DNA of 64,000 bases from an uncultured Clostridium sp. Its GTDB lineage: Bacteria; Bacillota; Clostridia; TANB77; CAG-508. Under the pieces are notes generated by a model that was not told where the DNA came from, searched no databases, and saw only the letters and a list, made by a program, of their open reading frames with translations. The DNA lies in assembly GCA_900553365.1 (NCBI GenBank), contig USDL01000003.1:1-64000 (forward strand), in the 5' to 3' direction. Each line of letters begins with the position of its first letter. The stretch's first letter is position 1. Both the position numbers and the translations under genes were made by a program. This document shows positions 53,808-62,906 of this stretch, piece by piece.

Positions 53808-54905
53808 TTATTGCATCATTTTCATTTTCATTTGCATAATTGTTCTATTAAGAATTTCTATATTTTTTTCTTCTAGTTGTGATTTTGCTTGCTCTAATGT
53901 GATTTTATTTTTAACATATAATTCAGCTAGTGAATTTATTAAACTTACATTTCCTTTTCCTAAACTGCTTTGTATTGCATCTTCTAGTTCAGATACGCTA
54001 AATTTTTCTTTTCTTATACATCCAGCTACTACATTATCTACCACCATAACTTCTGGCAATAGTACCAACTTTCCATCTACTCCTCTTAATAGTCTTTGTG
54101 ATACTATTAGTTTTAATAATGAAGCTATTAAGTACTTAACTGAGCCTTGGTCTCTTATCTCATAGAAGTTTATTATTCTGTCTATTGTTTCTGCACATGA
54201 TTTAGTATGTAAAGTTCCCAATACTAAATGACCAGATTCTGCCATGTCAATAGCTGCTTCCATTGTTTCTTTGTCTCTAATCTCTCCTATAATTAGTATA
54301 TCACAGTCTTCTCTTAACGCATTTTTTACACCGTCTCTATAAGTTATTACGTCTTTACCAATTCCAACCTCTTTTTGTACTATTAATGATTTTTGTGAAG
54401 TATGTTTAAATTCTATAGGTTTTTCTAGAGAAAGGATTTTTTTGTTTTCATTTTGATTTATTTCATTTATTAATGCATTAAGTGTTGTTGTTTTACCAGA
54501 GTTTGTTTTTCCTGTTACTAATATTAATCCTTGTGGTTGATACATCATTCTTCTAACTACATCTGGAATTCCAAGTTCTGAAAATTGTGGTAATGTATTT
54601 TTAATTAATCTAAGTGTTGCAACAGGAATATCATCTGAAGAAGATATATTTCCTCTAAATCTTACTCCTTCATATTCATAAGAAAAATCTAGTTTTTTAG
54701 TTTTACTATATTCTTCATCTTTTTGTATATTTCCTCGTACGAAATAATCGTACATTTCATCCATATCTTCTGCATCTAATATTTCTTCATCTTCTATTTC
54801 ATTTAATTCTCTTGCTACTCTAAGCATTGGTCTTTTTCCTGCAACTAAATGTATATCTGATGCATTTTTTTCTATTGCTTCTTGAAAAATTTTGTTTATA
54901 TTCAT
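53808..54905 (-). CDS. pilT: Pilus retraction ATPase PilT
   Basis: 365 residues. Secretion-ATPase fold with Walker A GLILVTGKTNSGKTTTLNAL, Asp box/Walker B IIGEIRDKETMEAAIDMAES and His box LVLGTLHTKS. The Walker A Lys-Thr-Asn is a variant of the usual Pro-Thr-Gly. PilT powers depolymerisation and twitching, so the pilus is probably retractile. 28 bases upstream of pilC. Confidence 0.94.
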   Translation of the reverse strand: MNINKIFQEAIEKNASDIHLVAGKRPMLRVARELNEIEDEEILDAEDMDEMYDYFVRGNIQKDEEYSKTKKLDFSYEYEGVRFRGNISSSDDIPVATLRLIKNTLPQFSELGIPDVVRRMMYQPQGLILVTGKTNSGKTTTLNALINEINQNENKKILSLEKPIEFKHTSQKSLIVQKEVGIGKDVITYRDGVKNALREDCDILIIGEIRDKETMEAAIDMAESGHLVLGTLHTKSCAETIDRIINFYEIRDQGSVKYLIASLLKLIVSQRLLRGVDGKLVLLPEVMVVDNVVAGCIRKEKFSVSELEDAIQSSLGKGNVSLINSLAELYVKNKITLEQAKSQLEEKNIEILNRTIMQMKMKMMQ

Positions 54906-54935
54906 ATTATTCTTCTCCTCATCAGTATTTTAAAC

Positions 54936-56564
54936 TTAATATATTGCTACTTTTTTATTCAATTCTTCCAATGTTGTTATACCTTGTAAAACTTTATGTA
55001 TTCCATCAATTGAAAGTGGAACATATCCTTCTTCTAATGCTGTTTGTCTAATGCTTAGGCTTGATGCTCCATGTATTATTTGTTCTTTTATTTCATCTGT
55101 TATTGTTAAAATTTCAAAAATACCAATTCTTCCCAAATAGCCTGTTTGATTACATTCTTTACAACCTACTGGTGTATAAGTATATTTATCTGTAAAATCT
55201 ATTTCTTGATTATATCTTTTTGCAAAATTCTTCATGATTTTCTTTTCTTCTTCTGTAAATTCCCTTTTTTTAGCACATTTTGGGCATAATCTTCTCACTA
55301 ATCTTTGTGATATTGATGTTGCTAAGGTACTTGAAATGTCGTAATCAGATATTCCCATTTTTCTTAATCTTGTTATAACTTCTAAGCTATCTATTGTGTG
55401 GATTGTTGATAAAACATAATGTCCTGTTTGACCAGCTTGCATTGCAATTTCTGCTGTTTCCTGGTCTCTTATTTCTCCAACAAGAATTATATCAGGGTCT
55501 TGTCTTAATACTGTTCTTAATGAATCAGAAAATCTTAGTTTTTCTGAAATTTCTATTTGGTTTAAACCTGGTATACGAATTTCAACTGGGTCCTCAATAG
55601 TTGTTATATTTATATTTGGATTATTTAAGTAATCTATTATACTATATAAAGTTGTTGTTTTACCTTCACCTGTTGGTGCTGCAATAACTGTTATACTATT
55701 TCTTTTGTTAAGTTTTTTTCTAATCTCTTCATCTGTTTGGTTAAATCCAAGTTCTTCTAAGCCCATAATGCTCATGTTTTTCTTTAGTAATCTTAAAACA
55801 AACTTTTCTCCATAAATATTCTTCTGTGAAGACACACGAATGTTGTAATCTGGGTAAAGTATAATTCTACCATCTTGAGATTCTTGCTTTTCTTGGAACA
55901 TGTTAGATATAGCTTTTAATCTACCTATTATTTGTCCCTGTTTTTCCTTTTTAATCTCTGTTGCTTTTATTAATTCACCATCAATTCTATATCTTACTCT
56001 AACAGAATCTTCTAATGGTTCTATATGTATATCACTCGCTCTTTTTCTCATTGCAGATTTTATAATGCTATCTATTAAAGTGGTTGCATCCTCTCCAGTA
56101 TCTATATTTTCAGAATCTGTTCCTTCTAGCGAATTCAAAACAGATTTTATGTTTTTCTCAAAGGTTACATATTTGTCCATTACTAAGCCTTTATTAAGCA
56201 ATACTAACCTAACAGCTTCAGTAGATGCTTTAGAACTACTATCTGCAAAACATACTTTTACTCTATCACCTACAATTTCAAAAGGTATTGCTAGATATTT
56301 TCTTGCCATATCTAATGATATATATTTTTTAACATCAATTTTTACATCAGCATAAGAAAACATCACTGCTTTCTCATCAAGAATTTCTCCTAGTATTTGT
56401 AATAAGGTGTATTGATCGCATAAATTTAAAATATTGATAATTTCAATTATCTTTTTGCTTGGGTTTCTTCTCTGATATTCTAATGCCTTATCGATATCAG
56501 ATTGTGTTAATATTCCTCTTCTTACCAATTCAATTCCAATTGGGCCTCTTCTTTTTGAATCCAT
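54936..56564 (-). CDS. pilB: Pilus assembly ATPase PilB
   Basis: 542 residues. N-terminal GspE_N domains (about 10-140), ATPase with Walker A VIAAPTGEGKTTTLYSIIDY, VGEIRDQETAEIAMQAGQTG and the zinc-binding cysteines CPKC...CKEC (about 440-485). Powers pilin polymerisation. AAAGGAG precedes the ATG. Confidence 0.96.
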   Translation of the reverse strand: MDSKRRGPIGIELVRRGILTQSDIDKALEYQRRNPSKKIIEIINILNLCDQYTLLQILGEILDEKAVMFSYADVKIDVKKYISLDMARKYLAIPFEIVGDRVKVCFADSSSKASTEAVRLVLLNKGLVMDKYVTFEKNIKSVLNSLEGTDSENIDTGEDATTLIDSIIKSAMRKRASDIHIEPLEDSVRVRYRIDGELIKATEIKKEKQGQIIGRLKAISNMFQEKQESQDGRIILYPDYNIRVSSQKNIYGEKFVLRLLKKNMSIMGLEELGFNQTDEEIRKKLNKRNSITVIAAPTGEGKTTTLYSIIDYLNNPNINITTIEDPVEIRIPGLNQIEISEKLRFSDSLRTVLRQDPDIILVGEIRDQETAEIAMQAGQTGHYVLSTIHTIDSLEVITRLRKMGISDYDISSTLATSISQRLVRRLCPKCAKKREFTEEEKKIMKNFAKRYNQEIDFTDKYTYTPVGCKECNQTGYLGRIGIFEILTITDEIKEQIIHGASSLSIRQTALEEGYVPLSIDGIHKVLQGITTLEELNKKVAIY

Positions 56565-56643
56565 AATCTAGACTCCTTTCGTTTATTTATATAGTTAATT
56601 ATAATACATTTCTTTAAATTTTAAAATATATTTTTACATATTA

Positions 56644-57132
56644 CTATAAACTTCCATTTTCGAATATTTCTATCAAGTCGCTTTCATTAGCCTTTTTTAA
56701 TTTTGAAACACTCTTTTCATAAGTTTTATCTCCTACAGTTTTTTGCATCTTTATGTGTATAATTTTAACCAAATCAAGTTGTACTTCACTGTTCTCAGGA
56801 ATATAGTTATCTACATTTATTTGTATTTTATACGGAGTTGTTAGGTTTTCTAATGATGAACCTGCACTAAAATATTCTGAATCTTTTGCATTTACATAGT
56901 TAATTAAATTTGCTTCTGTTACATCCTTAAAGTCTGCCTGCTGAACATATTCTAATATTTCAGTAACAACATCTAAGTACATACTATTTAATTTAATCTT
57001 TGTTTTTTCTGAAAAAATATTAATTGTTATTGAGGTTACAATTCCAGCAAAAAGAAGTATTATTAATATTGCTACAATGGCATCTGCCACAATAATTCCT
57101 TTTTTTTCTTTAAATATGTTTATTTTAGCCAT
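56644..57132 (-). CDS. Minor pilin-like protein
   Basis: 162 residues. Prepilin-like N-terminus: basic leader MAKINIFKEKKG, then IIVADAIVAILIILLFAGIV as hydrophobic helix, followed by an extracytoplasmic domain without recognised homology. Position between the peptidase homologue and pilB fits a minor pilin (PilV type). Start at 57132 because GAAAGGAATAT precedes it. Glu5 of classical pilins is absent. Confidence 0.75.
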   Translation of the reverse strand: MAKINIFKEKKGIIVADAIVAILIILLFAGIVTSITINIFSEKTKIKLNSMYLDVVTEILEYVQQADFKDVTEANLINYVNAKDSEYFSAGSSLENLTTPYKIQINVDNYIPENSEVQLDLVKIIHIKMQKTVGDKTYEKSVSKLKKANESDLIEIFENGSL

Positions 57133-57184
57133 ATATTCCTTTCTCAAAATGGTTAAACATTTTGTATTTTACTAATTTAGAATT

Positions 57185-57802
57185 TTAGAAAATTATAGTT
57201 GCCATTTCTACTATACCCAAAATTGTAAATAATACAAATGACATTATTTTTAGTTTTTCATTTGTTTCTTTTCTATTATTAAAAATTGTCATTAACGTTA
57301 GAGTTACTAAGTATATAATATATCTATATATACTAGTATCCAATATGTATAGATATATCATATAGCATGCTTCAGCTAAAATACCAAAATTGAATACTGA
57401 TTGTTGTATTTTTTTATATTCTTTAAAAATTCCAATAATTATAAAAACTGTACTTAAAAATAGAACTCCGAAAATTAGTGTTGCAATTTTTGAGTAATTT
57501 ATATTTAGTAAATCTATTTTAAGTAAAATAGCAAATAAAAGAAACACAAGTCCAGATGAAACTTCTAATATAAGATACCTTGGTCTTATTTTTTCTTTGC
57601 AGTATCTGCATTTTCCACCTAAAAATATATAACTTAATATTGGAATTAAATCCAAGAAATTTAATTTATGATTACACTTTGGGCAATATGATCTGGTATG
57701 CGTAATGTCTTGTTTTAAAGGAATTCTATATACTGCTAAAGTATAAAAACTGCCTAAAACTGCCCCCATTGTAAACATAAAGAAATAAATAATAGCGTTC
57801 AA
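57185..57802 (-). CDS. Prepilin-peptidase homologue with an intact cysteine domain but no protease aspartates
   Basis: 205 residues. The N-terminal methyltransferase-type domain (DiS_P_DiS) is typical: MGAVLGSFYTLAVYRIP and two zinc CxxC pairs (CPKC, CRYC), then IRPRYLILEVSSG. The C-terminal membrane half does not contain the two aspartate motifs of type IV prepilin peptidases: the D-x-x-x-x-x-I-P-D loop reads IIIGIFKEYKKIQQS, and no GxGD motif is found. It is also about 40 residues shorter than usual. It starts at TTG with AAGGGTG upstream. Cleavage may depend on another peptidase. Confidence 0.8.
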   Translation of the reverse strand: MNAIIYFFMFTMGAVLGSFYTLAVYRIPLKQDITHTRSYCPKCNHKLNFLDLIPILSYIFLGGKCRYCKEKIRPRYLILEVSSGLVFLLFAILLKIDLLNINYSKIATLIFGVLFLSTVFIIIGIFKEYKKIQQSVFNFGILAEACYMIYLYILDTSIYRYIIYLVTLTLMTIFNNRKETNEKLKIMSFVLFTILGIVEMATIIF

Positions 57803-57883
57803 TTTTGTTCACCCTTTTTATAGAATTAGGCATATACATATTTTATGCATATGCCTATAAATACAATTCTAATTCATCTTAAA

Positions 57884-58126
57884 TTAAGGAGTAATTCCTG
57901 CATTTAACATGTAGTTTCCTACAGATGCTGTATTATTGCTGATTATATTTTCAGATCCAACATTTTTTAATTTATCATCAGCTCCTTCGTATGCTTTTCC
58001 AGCTTTTTCAGCATTTCCAATTAAGTCAGAGTTTACAACAACTGCTACTGTAACTGCAACTAATATTAACATAACAACTATTGTTATAATTAATGCAACT
58101 AAAGTAATACCTTTTTGATTTTTCAT
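57884..58126 (-). CDS. Short major pilin-like protein
   Basis: 80 residues: leader MKNQKG, then ITLVALIITIVVMLILVAVT, then a very short soluble part ending YMLNAGITP. GGGAGG lies 8 bases before the ATG; a GTG three codons upstream is part of that binding site. At position 5 of the mature protein an Ala replaces the classical Glu. Its size and excellent translation signal suggest the major pilin. Confidence 0.82.
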   Translation of the reverse strand: MKNQKGITLVALIITIVVMLILVAVTVAVVVNSDLIGNAEKAGKAYEGADDKLKNVGSENIISNNTASVGNYMLNAGITP

Positions 58127-58193
58127 AAATTTCACCTCCCTTTTATCTTGTCTTTTGTATATATTTAATTTAATAAATATTACCTAAAATTAA

Positions 58194-58589
58194 TTATTTA
58201 ACAGTATTTAATAATTTACCCTCATTTCCTGTTCCTTGTGAATTTCCTGAAGAATTTGTATTGCTGCTTGAATTATTACTGCTACTTGGATCTTCTGCTG
58301 ATTTTGAGAATGGATTAATTTTTCCTTCTTCATAAATCTTTTTTCTTCTATCTAGTGCTAAATCATCATCATCAACTCTATATGTTTCAATTATGTTTTG
58401 TGTTTCTTGAGCTTTTATTGTTTCATTTAACTCTTTTTCAATATCAGCTGATAATGTGTATTCTGCTACTGCCGTTGGTACTTGTTTAGAGTTTGGTGTA
58501 TATTCGTAAAACATTATACCTAGTATCAGCAATATAGCAACAATTAATAGTATTATTATCAAAATTTCTTTAATTACTGATTTTACCAT
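58194..58589 (-). CDS. Membrane-anchored protein of the pilus operon (PilP-like position)
   Basis: 131 residues: one membrane segment (about 5-28), an extracytoplasmic helix, KINPFSKSAEDP and a Ser/Asn-rich tail. No recognised domain; position after the PilO-like gene and an N-P-F motif recall PilP-type alignment proteins. AGGAGAGTTCCAAA precedes the ATG. Confidence 0.65.
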   Translation of the reverse strand: MVKSVIKEILIIILLIVAILLILGIMFYEYTPNSKQVPTAVAEYTLSADIEKELNETIKAQETQNIIETYRVDDDDLALDRRKKIYEEGKINPFSKSAEDPSSSNNSSSNTNSSGNSQGTGNEGKLLNTVK

Positions 58590-58602
58590 TTTGGAACTCT
58601 CC

Positions 58603-59280
58603 TTAATCGAATTTTATTCCTACTCCCTCTATTTTAAAAGTTGCTTTTAATCTATCAGTATTTGTATTTGTTGTTGTTTGAGTAGTATTATTCCCTGTGT
58701 TATTGTTTTGTTCATTATCTGTTGTTTTAGTTGAATTTGTATCTAATACTTTTGGTATTAGTTTAAAGTTTAGTATTTTAAATCCTAATGTATCATCTTT
58801 TTCAATGTCATAAATAAAATCTGTTATATTTACATATTCACCCTCTGCTGTAACTTCTAAATCATATTTTCCGCTTATTGTTGAATCTACTACGTCTACT
58901 TTTAAATTTATATTTTCAGCTTTAGCATACTTTCCTAGTGCTATCCATAGTCTTTCAATTTTGTATTCTTTTGTAGGTATAATGCCTAATTCAACATTTT
59001 CTTCAATATATTTAGCTTTTGCTTCATAGTTTGCTTTTGTTTTTTTCAAATTATTCATTGATTCTTCTAATTTTCTTATGCTCTCTGGATAATCTTGTTG
59101 TTTTATTTGAGTTGCATTTGCAATAGTTATATCAAGTGTACCACTTAAATCCTTTACATCTTGAATATTTTTGCTTTTCCATTCAAAACTTGCGGTCTTA
59201 AGTTGAACATTTTTTATTGCTAAAATATACATTAATACAACCAGTAGCACTAGTAAAACGGATATAAGAAACTTTTTCAT
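58603..59280 (-). CDS. pilO: PilO-like alignment-complex protein
   Basis: 225 residues: one N-terminal membrane segment (about 3-22), a coiled coil (about 60-105) and a ferredoxin-like fold region (LEVTAEGEYVNITDFIYDIE), then an Asn/Thr-rich linker. This matches PilO architecture and gene order after PilM-PilN. It links the cytoplasmic and outer parts of the machine. GGAG lies directly upstream. Confidence 0.8.
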   Translation of the reverse strand: MKKFLISVLLVLLVVLMYILAIKNVQLKTASFEWKSKNIQDVKDLSGTLDITIANATQIKQQDYPESIRKLEESMNNLKKTKANYEAKAKYIEENVELGIIPTKEYKIERLWIALGKYAKAENINLKVDVVDSTISGKYDLEVTAEGEYVNITDFIYDIEKDDTLGFKILNFKLIPKVLDTNSTKTTDNEQNNNTGNNTTQTTTNTNTDRLKATFKIEGVGIKFD

Positions 59281-59301
59281 GTTTTCTCCTTTACTTTTCT
59301 A

Positions 59302-60942
59302 TTAATAAGGTAATTGTCCTGTTATTGTTACTCCTATTAGGTTGTCTTGTTTAACGCCTTTTGTTGTTGTAATATTTGTTAAAATTCCTTCCTCTTCTAG
59401 AGTTGCTTTAAAGTACCCTAACTGGTCATATTTTTCTGCTTGTGCTGTTATTGTTACATTTTTGCCTGTTGCATTTTCTATTGACAATAGTTGTACTCCA
59501 GTTGGAATTTTGTTCATAATTCTGTTCAATAAGTTTGGAATTGCATTCTTACTTGAATATTCTTCGCTTATTCTTTCATTTTGCTCATTTATTTTATCTA
59601 TCATACTTTGATATGAAGATGTTCTTGTATTAATCATTGAAGTATATTGACCAATTTTTTCTATCTGTTGTTTGCTTTCGCTTATTGTTGTTTGAGCTTC
59701 TTCAATTTTATTGTTGATTTGTTTTGAAATAACTTCTGTTGTTGCTGTGTAAAAGATTATTGCAAGTAGCATTGTTGTTACAGCTCTTAGTAAAACTTTA
59801 TCTGTAAAATCTAATTCAGCATTCATTATTTCTTTGAAAGTTGCTTTAGGTTTCTTAGGTTTTTGGCTTAATATCTTGCTTTTACCTTTTCCAACATCGC
59901 TTGTAAGTAATGCCCAAATCTGTTGTCTTCTCTTAGCTTTATCGCTAAAGTTTGTATCTTGATTTTTTGTATCTAGACCTTGTAGAGCTAATGCAATTGC
60001 TGAGTTTACTTCAATATAGTCTTTAATATTTATTTTTATATTAGTTTTTTCAACAAAATATGGTACTAGTATTTCACATTTTTTATTAATAAAGCTCTCT
60101 TGGAAAAGTAAATCAATATTATTTATTATAAGTCCCATACCAGTTAAATATATGCTATTAATTTCTAATCCGCTGTTTGTAATGTTTTCTTTTACTTTTT
60201 CTATGATTTCAACTAGTGTAGTTATTATTTCGTCTAAGTATTCATTACCTTCTATTTTTAGATTTTGACCTGATTTTGTATAAACTGTTGTGTTTTTGCA
60301 AATTTCATAAGCTCTTTGTATTGAATTTTCTTTTTCAGCAATAGATTTTAAAATTTCTGCCATTCCTTCTTCAATTTTGTCTATTTTATATATTTTGCCA
60401 TTTATTATTGTTGTAATTTCAGTTTGTTCTTCTAAGTTTACTACCACGCAATTATCTTGTAAAACTGCTCTATTTAAAACTGGTATTATTGTTGATATTG
60501 GTGATATATTTTGTACTCTATATTTATCTAAAAGTTGTAATCTTTCTACTATGTTTGCTTTATCAATATATGTGTAAACAACTCTAATTTTATCTCTATC
60601 TTCTAAATTGTCTGCCTTTAATCTTCTAAATTCAATAGTATTTTTGTTTTTATTGTTATTGTTGCAGAAAAATTCAAATTCTGTTTCAATTGCTTTTTCC
60701 ATGTCATTTGGTTTTAGTAAATTAAATACATTCGAATATGCATAATGTTCTTTTTCTATGTTAACGCTTATTGGTATTTGAAAACTAAATGTTTCTTTTA
60801 TTATTTGTTCTATGGTTTCTTCTATATTTAAATCAAAGAACTTAACGCCATAAGCTTCAACTTTAAATTCGTTATGTTCTTTAGAAATTTTAGCATATTT
60901 TATTAAATTATTCTGAATATACATTCCTAAACAACTTGGCAT
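59302..60942 (-). CDS. pilM: PilM-PilN fusion protein
   Basis: 546 residues. Residues 1-330 are a PilM-type actin-like ATPase (YIDKANIVERLQLLDKYRVQ, VVNLEEQTEITTIINGKIYK, IYLTGMGLIINN). After a linker a single membrane segment (about 388-408), a coiled coil and a PilN-type periplasmic domain follow (NRIMNKIPTGVQLLSIE, VTITAQAEKYDQLGYF). PilM and PilN normally are separate proteins that bind each other; here they are one chain. First gene of the operon with a good promoter. Confidence 0.85.
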   Translation of the reverse strand: MPSCLGMYIQNNLIKYAKISKEHNEFKVEAYGVKFFDLNIEETIEQIIKETFSFQIPISVNIEKEHYAYSNVFNLLKPNDMEKAIETEFEFFCNNNNKNKNTIEFRRLKADNLEDRDKIRVVYTYIDKANIVERLQLLDKYRVQNISPISTIIPVLNRAVLQDNCVVVNLEEQTEITTIINGKIYKIDKIEEGMAEILKSIAEKENSIQRAYEICKNTTVYTKSGQNLKIEGNEYLDEIITTLVEIIEKVKENITNSGLEINSIYLTGMGLIINNIDLLFQESFINKKCEILVPYFVEKTNIKINIKDYIEVNSAIALALQGLDTKNQDTNFSDKAKRRQQIWALLTSDVGKGKSKILSQKPKKPKATFKEIMNAELDFTDKVLLRAVTTMLLAIIFYTATTEVISKQINNKIEEAQTTISESKQQIEKIGQYTSMINTRTSSYQSMIDKINEQNERISEEYSSKNAIPNLLNRIMNKIPTGVQLLSIENATGKNVTITAQAEKYDQLGYFKATLEEEGILTNITTTKGVKQDNLIGVTITGQLPY

Positions 60943-60979
60943 TTTTTATCTCCTTAGTTTTAACGTTTTCTTTAACTCT

Positions 60980-61007
60980 ATTTTAAACTATTTTTTTGCA
61001 TAGTCAA
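60980..61007 (-). promoter_or_regulatory. Promoter of the type IV pilus operon
   Basis: Minus-strand TTGACT (61002-61007), 16-bp spacer, TAAAAT (60980-60985), 38 bases before the ATG. Confidence 0.75.
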
Positions 61008-61020
61008 TACTTTTGTCGAA

Positions 61021-61053
61021 AATGTAATATAATTGTAATATTTTTGCAACATT
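61021..61053 (-). repeat. Triple 11-bp tandem repeat upstream of the pilus promoter
   Basis: Plus-strand TGTAATATAAT, TGTAATATTTT, TGCAACATTTC follow each other at an 11-bp period, ending 14 bp from the -35 of the pilus promoter. One helical turn spacing is typical of a dimeric or tandem-binding activator such as an OmpR-type regulator. Confidence 0.65.
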
Positions 61054-61145
61054 TCTGTTTTTTATTAAATTTATGTATTTTTTTGTTACATTTGTAAACA
61101 CTATTCTTATTAATTTAACTATTAAAATGGAGGTATTATTTTGTT

Positions 61146-61358
61146 ATGAGCACAGAAAAGCATTTGAAATTAACTGGTTCTTCAGAGGTTTCTTGGAAAG
61201 ATGCTATTGTAAAAACAATTCAAGAAGCCTCAAATACAATAGATTATTTAACTGGAATTACAATTTTAGAGCAAAAAGCAAAGATTGATGGTAATAAAAT
61301 TATTAAGTATTACGCAACTATGGATTTAACTTTTAATGTTGATAATAACAGGGGGTGA
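61146..61358 (+). CDS. Dodecin-family flavin-binding protein
   Basis: 70 residues. The dodecin pattern is clear: KHLKLTGSSEVSWKDAIVKT, then IQEASNTIDYLTGITILEQK and a final beta strand. Dodecins form 12-mers that store flavin or coenzyme A. GGAGG lies 12 bases before the ATG, rather far. Its stop codon is part of the spoVAC ribosome binding site (GGGGGTGA), so it belongs to the spoVA operon. Confidence 0.82.
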   Translation: MSTEKHLKLTGSSEVSWKDAIVKTIQEASNTIDYLTGITILEQKAKIDGNKIIKYYATMDLTFNVDNNRG

Positions 61359-61363
61359 TTTTT

Positions 61364-61813
61364 ATGAAGCCTATTAATACAAATAAAGAATATCAAGAAT
61401 ATGTAAAGCAAAAGTCTCCTAATTCTCCTATCTTTAAAAATTGCTTCAACAGTTTTTGGGTTGGTGGCTTAATATGTGCACTTGGTCAAATTATAATGGA
61501 GATTTGTAAATATAGAGGTTTAGATATTGAAATGAGTGGAACTGTTGTTTCGATTTCATTAATATTTTTAAGTGCATTTTTAACCTCTCTTAATATATTT
61601 AATAAAATAGGAAAATTTGCTGGAGCTGGTTCACTTGTTCCTATTACTGGTTTTGCTAATTCTATCGTTTCTCCTTCTATTGAATATAAGTCTGAAGGTT
61701 ACGTTATGGGAGTTGGAGCAAAAATGTTTACAGTAGCAGGTCCAGTACTTGTTTATGGTATATCAACATCTATTCTAGTTGGAATTTGCTACTTAATTTT
61801 TACAGGTGTTTAA
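61364..61813 (+). CDS. spoVAC: Stage V sporulation protein AC
   Basis: 149 residues, four membrane segments, with SFWVGGLICALGQIIMEICK and AGAGSLVPITGFANSIVSPS, the SpoVAC/SpoVAE-type motif. Part of the channel that moves dipicolinic acid into the forespore and out during germination; SpoVAC is mechanosensitive in Bacillus. Start at 61364 after GGGGGTGATTTTT. Confidence 0.95.
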   Translation: MKPINTNKEYQEYVKQKSPNSPIFKNCFNSFWVGGLICALGQIIMEICKYRGLDIEMSGTVVSISLIFLSAFLTSLNIFNKIGKFAGAGSLVPITGFANSIVSPSIEYKSEGYVMGVGAKMFTVAGPVLVYGISTSILVGICYLIFTGV

Positions 61814-61840
61814 TATTATTTTTGAAAGGAACGTGATAAA

Positions 61841-62851
61841 ATGAAAAGATTAGGAAGCCAAACAATTAAGTTTGATAATCCAATTACAATATTAGAAACA
61901 GCTTCCATTGTTGGTCCCAAAGAAGCACAAGGGCCAATGGCAGATTATTTTGATAAATGCTTAGAGGATGAATTCTGGGAAGAAAAAACTTGGGAAAAGG
62001 CTGAAAGCAAGATTATAAAAGAAACTGTTAATATGAATATAATGAAGGCAGGTGTATCTTCAACAGATATTAATTATTGTTTTGCGGGAGATTTATTAAA
62101 TCAATGTATTTCTTCAAGTTTTGGTTTAAGGGAACTGGGAATTCCTCTTTATGGTATATTTGGTGCTTGTTCAACATTTGTTGAGGGAATGCAACTTTCA
62201 TCTGTTTTCATAGATGGTGGTGCAGCTGATAAATGTATAGCTTCCGCTTCTAGCCACTTTTGTAGTGCCGAAAAGCAATTTAGATTTCCATTAGAACTTG
62301 GAAATCAAAGGCCTCCAACTTCTCAATGGACAGTTACGGGTGCAGGCTCTGCGATTTTATCAAAATGTGGTAATGGACCTTATGTTACTTATATTACCAC
62401 TGGTAAAGTAATTGATATGGGAATAAAAGATGCCAATAATATGGGAGCAGCAATGGCACCTGCTGCATTAGATACGCTTGTTGCTCATTTTAAAGATACT
62501 GGCAGAAAGCCTAGTTATTATGACGCTATTTTAACTGGAGATTTAGGATATATTGGAAAAGAAATATTATCAGAAATGGCTATGACAAAAGGATATAATA
62601 TCAAGGCAAACTATAATGACTGTGGTGTTTTAATGTTTGATAAAGAAGCTCAAGATACTCATTCTGGTGGTAGTGGTTGTGCATGCTGTGCTACAATTTT
62701 TTCTGGATATTTATTCAATAAATTAAAGCAAAAGGATTTGAAAAAAATTCTTCTTATTGCAACAGGAGCTTTAACAAACTCTACTAGTAATCAACAAGGA
62801 GAAAGTATACCTGGAATTGCACATGCGATTGCGATTGAAAGTGAAATATAA
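61841..62851 (+). CDS. spoVAD: Stage V sporulation protein AD
   Basis: 336 residues with a thiolase-like fold; peripheral protein that binds dipicolinic acid. Conserved KRLGSQTIKF start, GIFGACSTFVEGMQLSSVFI, SHFCSAEKQFRFPLELGNQR, PPTSQWTVTGAGSA and GCACCATIF. AAAGGAACGTGATAAA precedes the ATG. Complete. Confidence 0.96.
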   Translation: MKRLGSQTIKFDNPITILETASIVGPKEAQGPMADYFDKCLEDEFWEEKTWEKAESKIIKETVNMNIMKAGVSSTDINYCFAGDLLNQCISSSFGLRELGIPLYGIFGACSTFVEGMQLSSVFIDGGAADKCIASASSHFCSAEKQFRFPLELGNQRPPTSQWTVTGAGSAILSKCGNGPYVTYITTGKVIDMGIKDANNMGAAMAPAALDTLVAHFKDTGRKPSYYDAILTGDLGYIGKEILSEMAMTKGYNIKANYNDCGVLMFDKEAQDTHSGGSGCACCATIFSGYLFNKLKQKDLKKILLIATGALTNSTSNQQGESIPGIAHAIAIESEI

Positions 62852-62906
62852 TTGTTTAAAAGCTATTCTTTATGCTTATAGGCAATTAGATTAGAAAGGA
62901 GTAAAA

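Noticed and set aside
61073..61288. Alternative plus-strand frame overlapping the dodecin gene
   Set aside because: Out of frame with the clearly recognisable dodecin sequence.
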